Positions 6,926 to 14,540 of a DNA stretch of 33,251 nucleotides are shown here, in pieces. A model generated the notes under the pieces. It did not search any database. It was not told the DNA's origin and worked only from the letters and a program-made list of their open reading frames with translations. The position numbers and the translations under genes are program-made. Numbering within the stretch: position 1 is the stretch's first letter; the number at the start of each line of letters is the position of its first letter. This DNA is from Eubacteriales bacterium (GTDB lineage: Bacteria > Bacillota > Clostridia > Lachnospirales > Lachnospiraceae), in assembly GCA_030536755.1 (NCBI GenBank), contig JAUNPJ010000043.1, positions 1 through 33,251 on the forward strand, in the 5' to 3' direction.

Positions 6926-6944
6926 TACCTGACCCCAATGTGGT
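6922..6944 (-). repeat. Seam repeat, copy 5
   Basis: Minus strand carries accacattggggtcaggta, the same 19 bases as copies 1 and 2, but then continues gtgc instead of ctcaaaaaat. It lies 15 bp after the stop codon of the TPR protein. Confidence 0.7.
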
Positions 6945-6959
6945 TCATTCTGATATTAC

Positions 6960-8110
6960 TTATTCATAATAGCTGCCTGATGAATAATGTGGTGTGAATT
7001 CTACATTATAGTTATCCAATTCCACATCCTGATCATCAATCCAAAAATCGGCATTTGCCTCTACACCAGGCTTCCAACTTTCAAGATTTCCACCAGATCC
7101 AGTAGTGATAATGCTTCCTTTAGCATCAACAACATTAGCATCAACATAGAAATACTCAAACGTAAGATCCGTAGTGTTTTTCATTTTTAATCCAAATGTT
7201 TTATATCCCCACTCATCTTTTTTCACAGTTATTTCAAAGGATTGGCACATCTCAGCGACATCAGCCTTAACTTTGTTATTTGCTGCTACTGCTTCTGCGT
7301 CAACCATAAGATCATCTAATGTATCCTGATGTTCTTCATCTACAGTTAATCCATATTCTGAAATCATTTTTTGAAGAAGAATTGTTCTATTCGCATAAAC
7401 TTTACCCCATTTATCCGAATATGCTGAATAATTAACTGTGTACTGTTTTGTTGCTTCCTGAGCTTCTTTCAGATAATCAATATACTGTCTTGCATCGTCT
7501 TGAAGTTCAGTATTGTCAAAGGTTTGATCGTAAAACTGTTCTACTTGATCTAATTCGATCTGACAAAATTCTCGATATCTATCTGGATCTTCTCCTACTT
7601 CACCATTTTCCTCATATTCATCATTTTTATCCCAACGAGCCATTAAGCCTTTTGAAAGTGCTCTCATGAATTTGCCATCAACGGTTAATTCATAATTACA
7701 TTTTTCGACCCAATCTTCAGAATCATTATAATCCTGGATGCCCTCAAAAATTTTCAAAGCTTCCTCAAAATTCTCGCTCGTAAATGCTACATTTCCTTCC
7801 TGGTACTTACATTCATTTACCAGCTCTGCTGAATCTTCATAATCTCCTAACTCAGCAAAAATAGCTTCAGCCTCTACATAATTCCGGTTGTTTAATAATT
7901 CCTGGGCCTTAGCATAATCTCGGGAATTTTTAGTAACAAAAAAAGCAACCACCGCGATAATAGCGATAGCACAAATGACACCAGCAACAATAATGCCAGT
8001 CTTCTTATTAGCTGGCTTCTTTGCGTTTTCCGACTCTGTTTTACTCTCATTTGTTAAATCAGTAGGTACAGTTTTATTATCCCCTTCGTCGTTCGCCTCT
8101 GAGGACGCTA
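6960..8110 (-). pseudogene. TPR-type single-pass membrane protein, 5' end lost to IS630
   Basis: The remaining ~380 codons encode an acidic linker, one membrane segment (KKTGIIVAGVICAIAIIAVV), two repeats of the type FAELGDYEDSAELVNECKY, a helical region, and a C-terminal FxLYD-like domain (FGLKMKNTTDLTFEYFYVDA). Proteins of this layout in Clostridia usually begin with a zinc ribbon on the cytoplasmic side and expose the repeats outside. Here the reading frame enters the left end of the IS630 element at 8111, so N-terminal residues read through the element are artefacts. Joining across the element (one TA removed) keeps an open frame back to an ATG at 9449, but that start has no ribosome binding site and adds no zinc ribbon. 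Probably inactive. Confidence 0.65.
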
Positions 8111-8163
8111 GTGTGCTGACAAATTGATTTCTAAAACAAAATATTCTCAAGTCTGACCCATTT

Positions 8164-8844
8164 TCATGAGTCAAACTTTGGATATAATGAACGAAGTTTT
8201 GTCCTTGCATCTTCTGCTGTGAAATGCCAATTGACACTCCTGCGATTTCGGTTTCGTCTGCTTTCCCATGCAGAAAGTTCTTCTGATAATTTCTGGATAT
8301 CATCAATCCTTCGGTCAAGACATTGTCTGGTCATAGCATTTAATTCAATTTCTGCGATATTTAACCAGCTCCCATGTTTTGGTGTATAGTGGATTTCGAG
8401 ACGATTTGCCAGTGCAGCGGCTTCCGGGGCAGGAAAACTCTGATATAAAGATGCTTTGGTATGTGTATTCAGATTATCCATGACAAGAATTATTTTTTCA
8501 TAATCTGGATAAACTTCTGTGAGAAGATAACGGATTTCTTCCGCCCAGTCCTGTCTGGTCCTCTGCCGACGGACGCTGACATGGCGGTAATCCGCAAGTG
8601 TCTCTGTGAATACAAAAATACTGCAGGTTCCACAACGGATATATTCAGAATCCAGCTTTTTGACATCTCCGGGTTTGATTTCCAGAGGTTCCCTTGCTTC
8701 TCCGAGAAGTTGATATGGTTTTTCGTCCATGCAAACAACCGGAAGATTTTTGTTATACGGAAGAGAATATATATGAAGGATGTCCTCCATACAGGCCACA
8801 AATTCGGCATTTTCTTTGGGTGGGATACACCAGTATTCGTTCAT
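8164..8844 (-). CDS. IS630 transposase, DDE catalytic half
   Basis: A 226-residue frame with the three parts of the DDE transposase core: CMDEKPYQLL, LVMDNLNTHTKASLY, and WLNIAEIELNAMTRQCL, supplying D, D and E. It overlaps the upstream half by ATGA and lies in the -1 frame. Reading the -1 frame upstream of its ATG gives KKNELKPHMNEYWCIPPKE, the usual uninterrupted IS630 sequence, so the functional product is probably a fusion made by slipping at the A8 run (8861-8868). Alternatively, a single-base change split a formerly continuous gene. Confidence 0.85.
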   Translation of the reverse strand: MNEYWCIPPKENAEFVACMEDILHIYSLPYNKNLPVVCMDEKPYQLLGEAREPLEIKPGDVKKLDSEYIRCGTCSIFVFTETLADYRHVSVRRQRTRQDWAEEIRYLLTEVYPDYEKIILVMDNLNTHTKASLYQSFPAPEAAALANRLEIHYTPKHGSWLNIAEIELNAMTRQCLDRRIDDIQKLSEELSAWESRRNRNRRSVNWHFTAEDARTKLRSLYPKFDS

Positions 8845-9305
8845 ATGAGGCTTAAGTTCATTTTTTTTAACATCACACGAATGGTTTCCTTACTGACTGG
8901 TTCAGCTACGCCCTTTTTGTTCACTTCTTCTGTCAGCAGTTCCAGTGTCCAGCGGGCATGACCTTCTGGCGCTTCGCCGCATGCAAGTTGGATCACATGG
9001 GCCTCCAGTTCACCATTTGTTTTACGTGGACGAACAGACGAAGGATTAAAATGATGAGAGATCGCAGAATCCAGTCCGTTCTGGGAATAATTACGTGCCG
9101 TTGCTACAATCGTAGTTACGGTTGTGTTTAATGCGGAAGCAATCTGTCTGTGGCTTAAATTGGAATTGTTTTTATTATCCAGAGCCAGAAGAATCAAAAC
9201 ACGTTTGGAAACACGTGCAGACAGAGTATTATCGTTGCTCATTGCCAAAAGTTTTTCTTTCTCTTCCTGACTGAGAGAAACTGTATATTGAGTATGACGT
9301 CCCAT
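8841..9305 (-). CDS. IS630 transposase, N-terminal DNA-binding half
   Basis: A 154-residue frame with two helix-turn-helix regions: LSHRQIASALNTTVTTIVATARNY (about residues 51-74) and a C-terminal winged helix ending TIRVMLKK. These bind the terminal repeats. The ATG has a GAAGGAAA ribosome binding site. The frame ends six codons after the A8 run, whereas the -1 frame continues into the catalytic half. Confidence 0.85.
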   Translation of the reverse strand: MGRHTQYTVSLSQEEKEKLLAMSNDNTLSARVSKRVLILLALDNKNNSNLSHRQIASALNTTVTTIVATARNYSQNGLDSAISHHFNPSSVRPRKTNGELEAHVIQLACGEAPEGHARWTLELLTEEVNKKGVAEPVSKETIRVMLKKMNLSLI

Positions 9306-9464
9306 ATAAATTTCCTTCTTTCGTAAATGGATTTTGATATGTATATGGTATCACACTTTGCTTTAGAAATCAATCTGTCGTCACACTAGGGCACATCTCT
9401 TGTAATTAAGAACCGTCACTTCAAAGTCCTGAGACTTCAGTGGGGGCATGTTATCACTTTACAA

Positions 9465-9695
9465 TCATATCCAGTTGTTTTCTGATTTTCGGTGCAGCAG
9501 GTAGCTGATTGTTCCCTTTTTCCAATTCAGGACATAAAGCGACAGATAAATCGCAAAATTTGTAAGTGAAATAGGTACTGATCCAATGGGAATGGATAAA
9601 GGTGCGACAATACAGGTAACTGCTGTCATCAGTGCAGTTACTGCCATTGTATAGGTTTTTGTATTTCGTATAGTATTGGTATGTTGTTTATTCAT
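9465..9695 (-). pseudogene. bioY: Truncated biotin transporter BioY
   Basis: About 65 of the 76 codons match the N-terminus of BioY, the substrate-binding S component of the ECF biotin importer (CIVAPLSIPIGSVPISL then LSLYVLNWKKGTIS). Intact BioY is about 180-200 residues with six membrane helices; here the match stops after roughly two, and the last residues (HRKSENNWI) are foreign. It starts 20 bp after bioB and so would share its operon. The following ~75 bp up to the IS630 element holds a small hairpin (aagtc-ctga-gactt) and no recognisable gene; an older insertion or deletion probably removed the rest. Confidence 0.75.
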
Positions 9696-9714
9696 AGTTA
9701 TAACTGATTTCTTT

Positions 9715-10686
9715 TTATGCTGATTCAATTTCATAAGTAAATCCTGCGTCAGTGATGGACTTAATCGTATCTGCGATTCCCTGTCCGTCTGCGGTAAGAT
9801 ATCCAGATGCAAAAATAGAATCTACGACGCTTAGAAGTTTCTTTTCTTCTCCTTTGAAATAAACTTCTCGGCCTGCAGCACAGCGAATATCGGACTGTGG
9901 AAGCAGAAGTCTTGCAAGACATAGAACCTTCATACAGTAAGATGTAGTGAGGACGGAGATGTCTGTATGTTCAAGAGGGGTTCCCGGAATTGGAAGCAGA
10001 AAGTTAAGTGGAAGAGCTTCGGGGCGAATTTCACGCAGTTCCAGAAGCATGTCTACAACATCCTCCTTGCTTTCTCCCATACCGATGATACCGCCGCTGC
10101 ATATTTCAAATCCGAGTCGCTGCAGCATATGTATATTTTCCACACGTTGTTCAAAGGTGTGGGTGCTGCAAATATTGCTGTAGTAGGAGCGGCTGGTGTT
10201 TAGATTGTGGTTAATTCGGTCAAGTCCGGCATCTTTAAGCATTCTCGCCTGCTTTTCTGTCAAGAATCCGATAGAACAGCAAAGGTGGGTGCATTTTTCT
10301 TTCATGATACGGATACGCTTTGCCAGTTCTTCAATTTCCTTATCTGCAAATTTCATTCCGCTAAGTCCGATGCAGTGTCGGGACAAGTGATTTTCATTTA
10401 CAAGATCATTGTCCTGGTAAAGTTTCTCGTCAGATACCCATTTGTACTTTTCAATTTCTGCTTTGGAACGGCATGACTGAGCGCAGTAGGCACAATCCTG
10501 AGAACAATTACCACTTCGCGCATTTGTTAGTATATGAATACTGACATGATTGCCTTTATATTTTCTGCGAAGTTTCTCAGCACGTGCGATAAGTTCATTT
10601 AGCTGTTCATCTGGAGTATTGAGAATCTGAATTGCTTCTTCACGGGAAATTACAGGATTCTCAATTGTTTGAAGTTCAGAAATCAT
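9715..10686 (-). CDS. bioB: Biotin synthase BioB
   Basis: A radical-SAM enzyme of 323 residues that inserts sulfur into dethiobiotin to give biotin. The SAM-cluster motif C61-x3-C65-x2-C68 is in NCSQDCAYCAQS. Positions equivalent to the auxiliary-cluster ligands are also present: RHCIGLSG, HLCCSIGF, EICSGGIIG and the arginine in CAAGREVYF. Extra cysteines occur in KCTHLCCS. No bioA, bioD or bioF lies nearby, so the cell may convert imported dethiobiotin or have the other genes elsewhere. ATG at 10686 is preceded by AGAAGG. Transcription is likely under BirA control (see 10727-10780). Confidence 0.95.
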   Translation of the reverse strand: MISELQTIENPVISREEAIQILNTPDEQLNELIARAEKLRRKYKGNHVSIHILTNARSGNCSQDCAYCAQSCRSKAEIEKYKWVSDEKLYQDNDLVNENHLSRHCIGLSGMKFADKEIEELAKRIRIMKEKCTHLCCSIGFLTEKQARMLKDAGLDRINHNLNTSRSYYSNICSTHTFEQRVENIHMLQRLGFEICSGGIIGMGESKEDVVDMLLELREIRPEALPLNFLLPIPGTPLEHTDISVLTTSYCMKVLCLARLLLPQSDIRCAAGREVYFKGEEKKLLSVVDSIFASGYLTADGQGIADTIKSITDAGFTYEIESA

Positions 10687-10726
10687 AATAGTAATACCTT
10701 CTTTGAAATTTTATAAAGCACTTTAG

Positions 10727-10780
10727 ATTCTATCATAATAGATGTTTAATTGTCAACTAAATAAATTTAACGGTTTACAG
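10727..10780 (-). promoter_or_regulatory. bioB promoter with BirA-type operator
   Basis: Minus strand reads ctgtaaacc (10780-10772), a 13-bp spacer, then agttgacaa (10758-10750), matching the Firmicutes BirA box TTGTAAACC-N14/15-GGTTAACAA in both half-sites with small deviations. The right half-site contains the -35 box TTGACA (10756-10751); the -10 TAGAAT (10732-10727) is 18 bp further. BirA bound to biotinyl-AMP would thus occlude the promoter. Confidence 0.75.
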
Positions 10781-10832
10781 TTTGTGTAAGATCTTTATGA
10801 CAATGTCTAGGTATATTAACATGTGTCATCTC

Positions 10833-11744
10833 CTATATAGAAAATGGCTGTGGCGTAAGAAGAGAAATTTCGGTAAATTGTTTTGCTGTACAGCGCAGTT
10901 CCTGGATAAATGCAGACAGTAACGGATTGGGCTGATGCTGGTCATTTAAAATGGCATAGCAGGTGCGTGGTTCTGGTGGATTTTGTACAGGGACAATACG
11001 GAAGCAGTCTTTCTTTGCGAGTGTCTGTGCCACGGTAGCAGGAACGATTGCCCAGGCATTTTTCAGTTTCAGAAGCTGCTCCAGAAGAGACATATTGTCC
11101 AGAGATACTTTTAAATCGGAATGACTTCCAAACCAGTAATCATGCCACATAAGAAAGGTATTGCTCCAGGGAATATAGATTTCGTCGGTGCTGTTTAATT
11201 CTGAGGGCAGAACCGGAGATTGATACGGAGCATCTTTGTAGCAGATGAATACGAGATTTTCTTTAAACAAAGGAATGGTGTGTACTTTTTTGAAAAAATG
11301 CGGATTGGTAATAAAACCAAGATCCACCTCTTTGTTTTCCACAGCCTTATAGGCGGCATTGGAGCGCATTGTGACCAGATTCAGACGGCAGCTTGGATTC
11401 TCTTTTAGAAAATTGGCTGTCACTCTGGGCATGAAGAAAAGATTCAGGCTGTCTACATTTGAGATACGAAACGGTGTGGAGGGGCGTTCCAGATGGATGG
11501 ACTGTGTTTCTTTCCAGAGCTGTTCCCATTTTTGTGCGATAGGGACGAAACGTTGTCCTGCCGGGGTCAGTTCAATGGAACGTATTCCTTTGTGCCTTAC
11601 AATTAATTCTGCACCGAGTTCTTTTTCCAGAGCATGCAGGCGATGGCTGAGTGCTGGTTGGGATATGTACAAAATTTCAGCTGCTTTGGACAGAGAAGGT
11701 GCGGAAGCGATGGTTAAAAAGGTTTGGATATCTGTAAGATTCAT
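10833..11744 (-). CDS. LysR-family transcriptional regulator
   Basis: A 303-residue LysR-type regulator: winged helix-turn-helix in residues 1-60 (SLSKAAEILYISQPALSHRLHALE) and a periplasmic-binding-protein-like effector domain from about 90 (PFRISNVDSLNLFFMPRVTANFL). It is divergent from the YoaK-like membrane protein gene with overlapping promoters, the classic arrangement in which a LysR protein controls its neighbour and itself. The effector cannot be told from sequence. Confidence 0.9.
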   Translation of the reverse strand: MNLTDIQTFLTIASAPSLSKAAEILYISQPALSHRLHALEKELGAELIVRHKGIRSIELTPAGQRFVPIAQKWEQLWKETQSIHLERPSTPFRISNVDSLNLFFMPRVTANFLKENPSCRLNLVTMRSNAAYKAVENKEVDLGFITNPHFFKKVHTIPLFKENLVFICYKDAPYQSPVLPSELNSTDEIYIPWSNTFLMWHDYWFGSHSDLKVSLDNMSLLEQLLKLKNAWAIVPATVAQTLAKKDCFRIVPVQNPPEPRTCYAILNDQHQPNPLLSAFIQELRCTAKQFTEISLLTPQPFSI

Positions 11745-11777
11745 GATAAAAACTCCTTAAATATAAAAGATAATTAT

Positions 11778-11828
11778 ATTATATAAATAAAATATCAAAT
11801 TTACAATATATTCTGAGCGTATTATAAT
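11778..11828. promoter_or_regulatory. Divergent promoters with overlapping -35 boxes
   Basis: Plus strand: TTTACA (11800-11805), 17 bp, TATAAT (11823-11828), driving the YoaK-like gene. Minus strand: TTGTAA (11806-11801), 17 bp, TATAAT (11783-11778), driving lysR. The -35 boxes share six bases, so polymerase binding on one side should exclude the other. A LysR site is expected here; I could not single out a T-N11-A box among the A/T-rich repeats. Confidence 0.75.
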
Positions 11829-11879
11829 TCCAGATAGCAACAGAAAGATGCTGAAAATTGGGAAAGTCAGGATATAAAA

Positions 11880-12545
11880 ATGAAAGAAAATATGGAGAGA
11901 TGGATACATTTTAATATGGCATTGATTGGAGGTTTTATTGGGGGATATGCCATCCTGAACCACTGTGATTTGTTTGGTTCGGCACAGACTGCAAACATGA
12001 TTTCTATTGCAATGGATGCAGCGGGAAGAGCAGATTCCAACTGGCTGGTGCGCATCATTGGTTTGCTTGTTTATGCAGCAGGTCTTATGAGTACGGTATT
12101 CATTCCTTATAAGATAAAAAAGATTAACATGAAGCTGTTCAGTTTGATTGTGGATGCTATTGCATTAACGGTTGTCGGGTTCTTTCCCGCAGGGATGAAT
12201 CATTTTCTTGCGCTGTATCCATTGTTTTTTGCAACCGCGATACAGTGGTGTTCTTTTAAGGGAGCAGATGGATTTGTCAGTTCCAGTATTTTCTCTACCA
12301 ATAATCTTCGCCAATGTACGACATCTTTTGCAGAATATTTTTGTACGAAAGATCAGGAAGCACTGCGTAAGGGAAAGTTTTTTGGCAAAGTATTGATTTC
12401 TTATCATATCGGCGTTATGGTATCATTCCTTTCCTGTCAGGCATTTGGGCTGAAAGGTTCCTGGATTGCATTAATTCCGGTTTGTACGGCGATGCTTTTG
12501 GTGTTAGAGGAAAGCGGAAGCAAGGTGAAAGTGCTGCCTGTATAG
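11880..12545 (+). CDS. YoaK/DUF1275-family membrane protein
   Basis: A 221-residue protein with about six hydrophobic segments and the DUF1275 pattern at its start: NMALIGGFIGGYAILNH, then SAQTANMISIAM, and later TTSFAEYF. The family is widespread, of unknown function, and often paired with a LysR regulator; a small-molecule transport role is usually supposed. The ATG at 11880 has only a weak ribosome binding site (gtcagga). Confidence 0.8.
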   Translation: MKENMERWIHFNMALIGGFIGGYAILNHCDLFGSAQTANMISIAMDAAGRADSNWLVRIIGLLVYAAGLMSTVFIPYKIKKINMKLFSLIVDAIALTVVGFFPAGMNHFLALYPLFFATAIQWCSFKGADGFVSSSIFSTNNLRQCTTSFAEYFCTKDQEALRKGKFFGKVLISYHIGVMVSFLSCQAFGLKGSWIALIPVCTAMLLVLEESGSKVKVLPV

Positions 12546-12659
12546 CATCCCCTATCCTTTAGGTGTGGAATCATTATATAGAGTTGGGATACATTTGGTA
12601 CAGCAGATCGTGTAAAATAAGAGTAGAACAAAAAAGAAATAATGTGTGGGGGATTAAGT

Positions 12660-13229
12660 ATGGGTGAAATTAATTTGAAAATGCATAAAATCTATCAGGA
12701 ATTGATGGAGAGTATGACCGGCATTGTGAGAAGTCAGGAAGATGCATTCTGGATTTTTTGGAGCAATGTGGCACAACTGGTAAATCAAAGCGATATGAGA
12801 TGTAAAAATGATTGTTTTGGTATGCTTATGAGCACAATTAAAGGTGATAATTGTATGTGCAACCATATTTATTTTTCTGTTGAAAATGGACAATCTGATT
12901 ATAATAATTGGGAATATAAAAGAATATTGGAGAAATATGCTTTTTCTGATCAACTTGATCAACTTGGTCGATTTTGGAAAGAATTGATTAGAGAAGAGAA
13001 AATATCAAGGATAATGAGAGTATATGGGTGGCTGGATATATTTCAGAAAAAAATTATTCCATTTGTGGATAAATATATAGGTGATTTTGAAGGTCAATGG
13101 GGTGAGGCGTCTGAATTGAATAAAGAAAATTATTTAAACAGAGAGCGGCGAATTACAAAAATAAAAAAGTCTTTTAAAAAGCTTGAAGATAAAATGTTGG
13201 TGGTGTGTGAGATTATCAAACTTAGATAG
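12660..13229 (+). CDS. Unknown protein, first gene of the WYL-nuclease cluster
   Basis: 189 residues from the ATG at 12660, chosen because GGGGGA lies six bases before it; an upstream ATG (12642) has no ribosome binding site. The protein is soluble, rich in Lys/Glu/Trp and probably all-helical. A compact cluster, C-x3-C-x12-C-x-C-x-H (RCKNDC ... NCMCNH), could bind a metal, but it is not a motif I recognise. The C-terminal 30 residues are basic. The next gene starts 9 bp after its stop, so they are co-transcribed. Function unknown. Confidence 0.65.
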   Translation: MGEINLKMHKIYQELMESMTGIVRSQEDAFWIFWSNVAQLVNQSDMRCKNDCFGMLMSTIKGDNCMCNHIYFSVENGQSDYNNWEYKRILEKYAFSDQLDQLGRFWKELIREEKISRIMRVYGWLDIFQKKIIPFVDKYIGDFEGQWGEASELNKENYLNRERRITKIKKSFKKLEDKMLVVCEIIKLR

Positions 13230-13238
13230 GAGATGTTT

Positions 13239-13472
13239 ATGCTTACAGAAAGATTTCAATTGATTGATGAACAGGGAAACATATTGATTAGTAAAAAGAA
13301 AATGGAAAGGTTATTTTTGTGGCTTGCGGACAATGAGTTTTTTGTGAAAAACTCAAATGTAATATTGCAATTAAGGGAAGAGACAACAAAAGTGTTTTGT
13401 ATGGAAATAAACAAAGAAACTACAATTCAAGAAGCGCAAGATGCTTGGAAAAAATTTAATGGATATATTTAG
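13239..13472 (+). CDS. Small unknown protein of the WYL-nuclease cluster
   Basis: 77 residues starting MLTERFQLIDEQGNIL. The ATG at 13239 is favoured over 13233 because TAGGAG ends six bases before it. The sequence suggests a small alpha/beta fold (alternating short strands and helices), no cysteine cluster and no membrane segment. It sits 3 bp before the WYL regulator gene. Small size and tight packing would suit an accessory or antitoxin-like role, but there is no direct evidence. Confidence 0.6.
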   Translation: MLTERFQLIDEQGNILISKKKMERLFLWLADNEFFVKNSNVILQLREETTKVFCMEINKETTIQEAQDAWKKFNGYI

Positions 13473-13475
13473 AAG

Positions 13476-14474
13476 ATGACAGGAAATAGTAAATTAAAGA
13501 TTATATGTATATTAGATATAATGAGAAAAACAGATGAATTTCATCCACTTAATACAACTCAGATTGCGAAAGAACTTCTTAGTTATGGAGTTAAAGCAGA
13601 GCGTAAATCTATTGTTAGAGATTTGGAATGTCTTGAATCGGCAGGATACTCTATTATGAAGTGTGAAAATCATAATCAAGGATGGTATATGTCAGATCAG
13701 GAGTTTGAAGAATATGAGCTTAAAATGTTGGTAGATGCAGTAGCTTGTGCAAAATTTATGACTTTGGAAGAAAGTCGTATTTTGATTAAGAAATTGAAAA
13801 AACTGGCAACCAAAGAGGGCGAAAAGTTAATTGATGCAACAATTATTATGGATCCGGCACTTAAAATTGTTGATGGTAAATTTAAATTGAAGTACGATTT
13901 AGTGATGAGGGCGATTACTGAAAAGAAACAGATTCGTTTTCAGTATTATGAGTTAACCTCAGGAAATAAAAAAATTTACAAAAGGAATGGTTATGTATAT
14001 CAAATCAGTCCGTATTATCTAGCCTTAGTGGGAGATGAATACTTTGTTTTGGGAAATCCGATTACACATGATCATGTAACACATTTTCGTATTGAAATGA
14101 TGGCAAATGTGGAAATCATAGATAGACGAATTCGTCCCATGAAAGAAATTATAGAATTGAAAGAAATTGGAGTGTCTAAGACGATAGGGGAATATATTCG
14201 AGAAAATGTTAATATGTGGACTGGAACTTCAACAATGGTAAGACTTCGGTGTATGAATGGATGCAGGCATGATTTAATGGTGAAGTTTGGTAAAGATATT
14301 ATTATGACAGATAGTGGTCCAGATGAATTTGTAGTCAATGTTAATGTTACAAATAATGAAGGTTTTTATCAATGGCTGGCAGCGCATGGACCTCAAATAG
14401 TACTTGAAAGCCCGAAGGATATGAGGCAACACTATATTGAGTATTTAAAACAGACATTAGAAAATTATCAATAA
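13476..14474 (+). CDS. WYL-domain transcriptional regulator
   Basis: 332 residues. The N-terminal ~65 residues form an HTH_11-type winged helix (HPLNTTQIAKELLSYG ... RDLECLESAGYSI). A helical linker follows, then a WYL domain from about 145 to 225 (KKQIRFQYYEL ... VYQISPYYLALVGDEYFVLG) and a C-terminal WCX-like extension. WYL domains sense nucleic-acid or nucleotide ligands, and WYL regulators such as BrxR and CapW control phage-defence operons. Its position inside an operon ending in a nuclease suggests that it regulates the cluster. The ribosome binding site is weak, so translation is probably coupled to the preceding gene 3 bp upstream. Confidence 0.85.
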   Translation: MTGNSKLKIICILDIMRKTDEFHPLNTTQIAKELLSYGVKAERKSIVRDLECLESAGYSIMKCENHNQGWYMSDQEFEEYELKMLVDAVACAKFMTLEESRILIKKLKKLATKEGEKLIDATIIMDPALKIVDGKFKLKYDLVMRAITEKKQIRFQYYELTSGNKKIYKRNGYVYQISPYYLALVGDEYFVLGNPITHDHVTHFRIEMMANVEIIDRRIRPMKEIIELKEIGVSKTIGEYIRENVNMWTGTSTMVRLRCMNGCRHDLMVKFGKDIIMTDSGPDEFVVNVNVTNNEGFYQWLAAHGPQIVLESPKDMRQHYIEYLKQTLENYQ

Positions 14475-14487
14475 GGAGATGTCAGGA

Positions 14488-14505
14488 ATGAGTAAATTTT
14501 CTTGA
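14488..14505 (+). other. Micro-ORF of five codons before the nuclease gene
   Basis: ATG AGT AAA TTT TCT TGA with AAGGAG (14473-14478) nine bases upstream, a better ribosome binding site spacing than most genes around it. It could be a leader peptide that tunes translation of the TTG-initiated nuclease 36 bp downstream, or the scar of a deletion. Only the layout supports it. Confidence 0.2.
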
Positions 14506-14540
14506 ATATATAACGAGTAAACAAATGAAGGAGAGTAAAT

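Larger units (their letters stand above)
8111..9386 (-). mobile_element. Complete IS630-family insertion sequence
   Basis: The element is 1,276 bp. Its ends are 30-bp inverted repeats (8111-8140 and 9357-9386) matching at 26 of 30 positions and starting gtgtg. It is flanked by the dinucleotide TA on both sides (8109-8110 and 9387-9388), the target duplication typical of IS630/Tc1-mariner elements. It carries two overlapping transposase frames joined through a run of eight A residues. It appears intact and recent, and it inserted into the TPR-protein gene. Confidence 0.9.

Noticed and set aside
8111-8318. First ~70 residues of the long frame 6960-8318 as part of the TPR protein
   Set aside because: They are read from the IS630 end and overlap the transposase gene in another frame; the host protein begins only at the TA duplication.
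9696-9812. N-terminal extension of the BioY fragment
   Set aside because: It overlaps the 3' end of bioB in another frame; the natural BioY start MNKQ lies at 9695.
12546-12659. Sigma-A promoter for the WYL-nuclease cluster
   Set aside because: A TAAAAT -10 candidate exists near 12613 but no acceptable -35 lies 16-18 bp upstream, so I do not call it.
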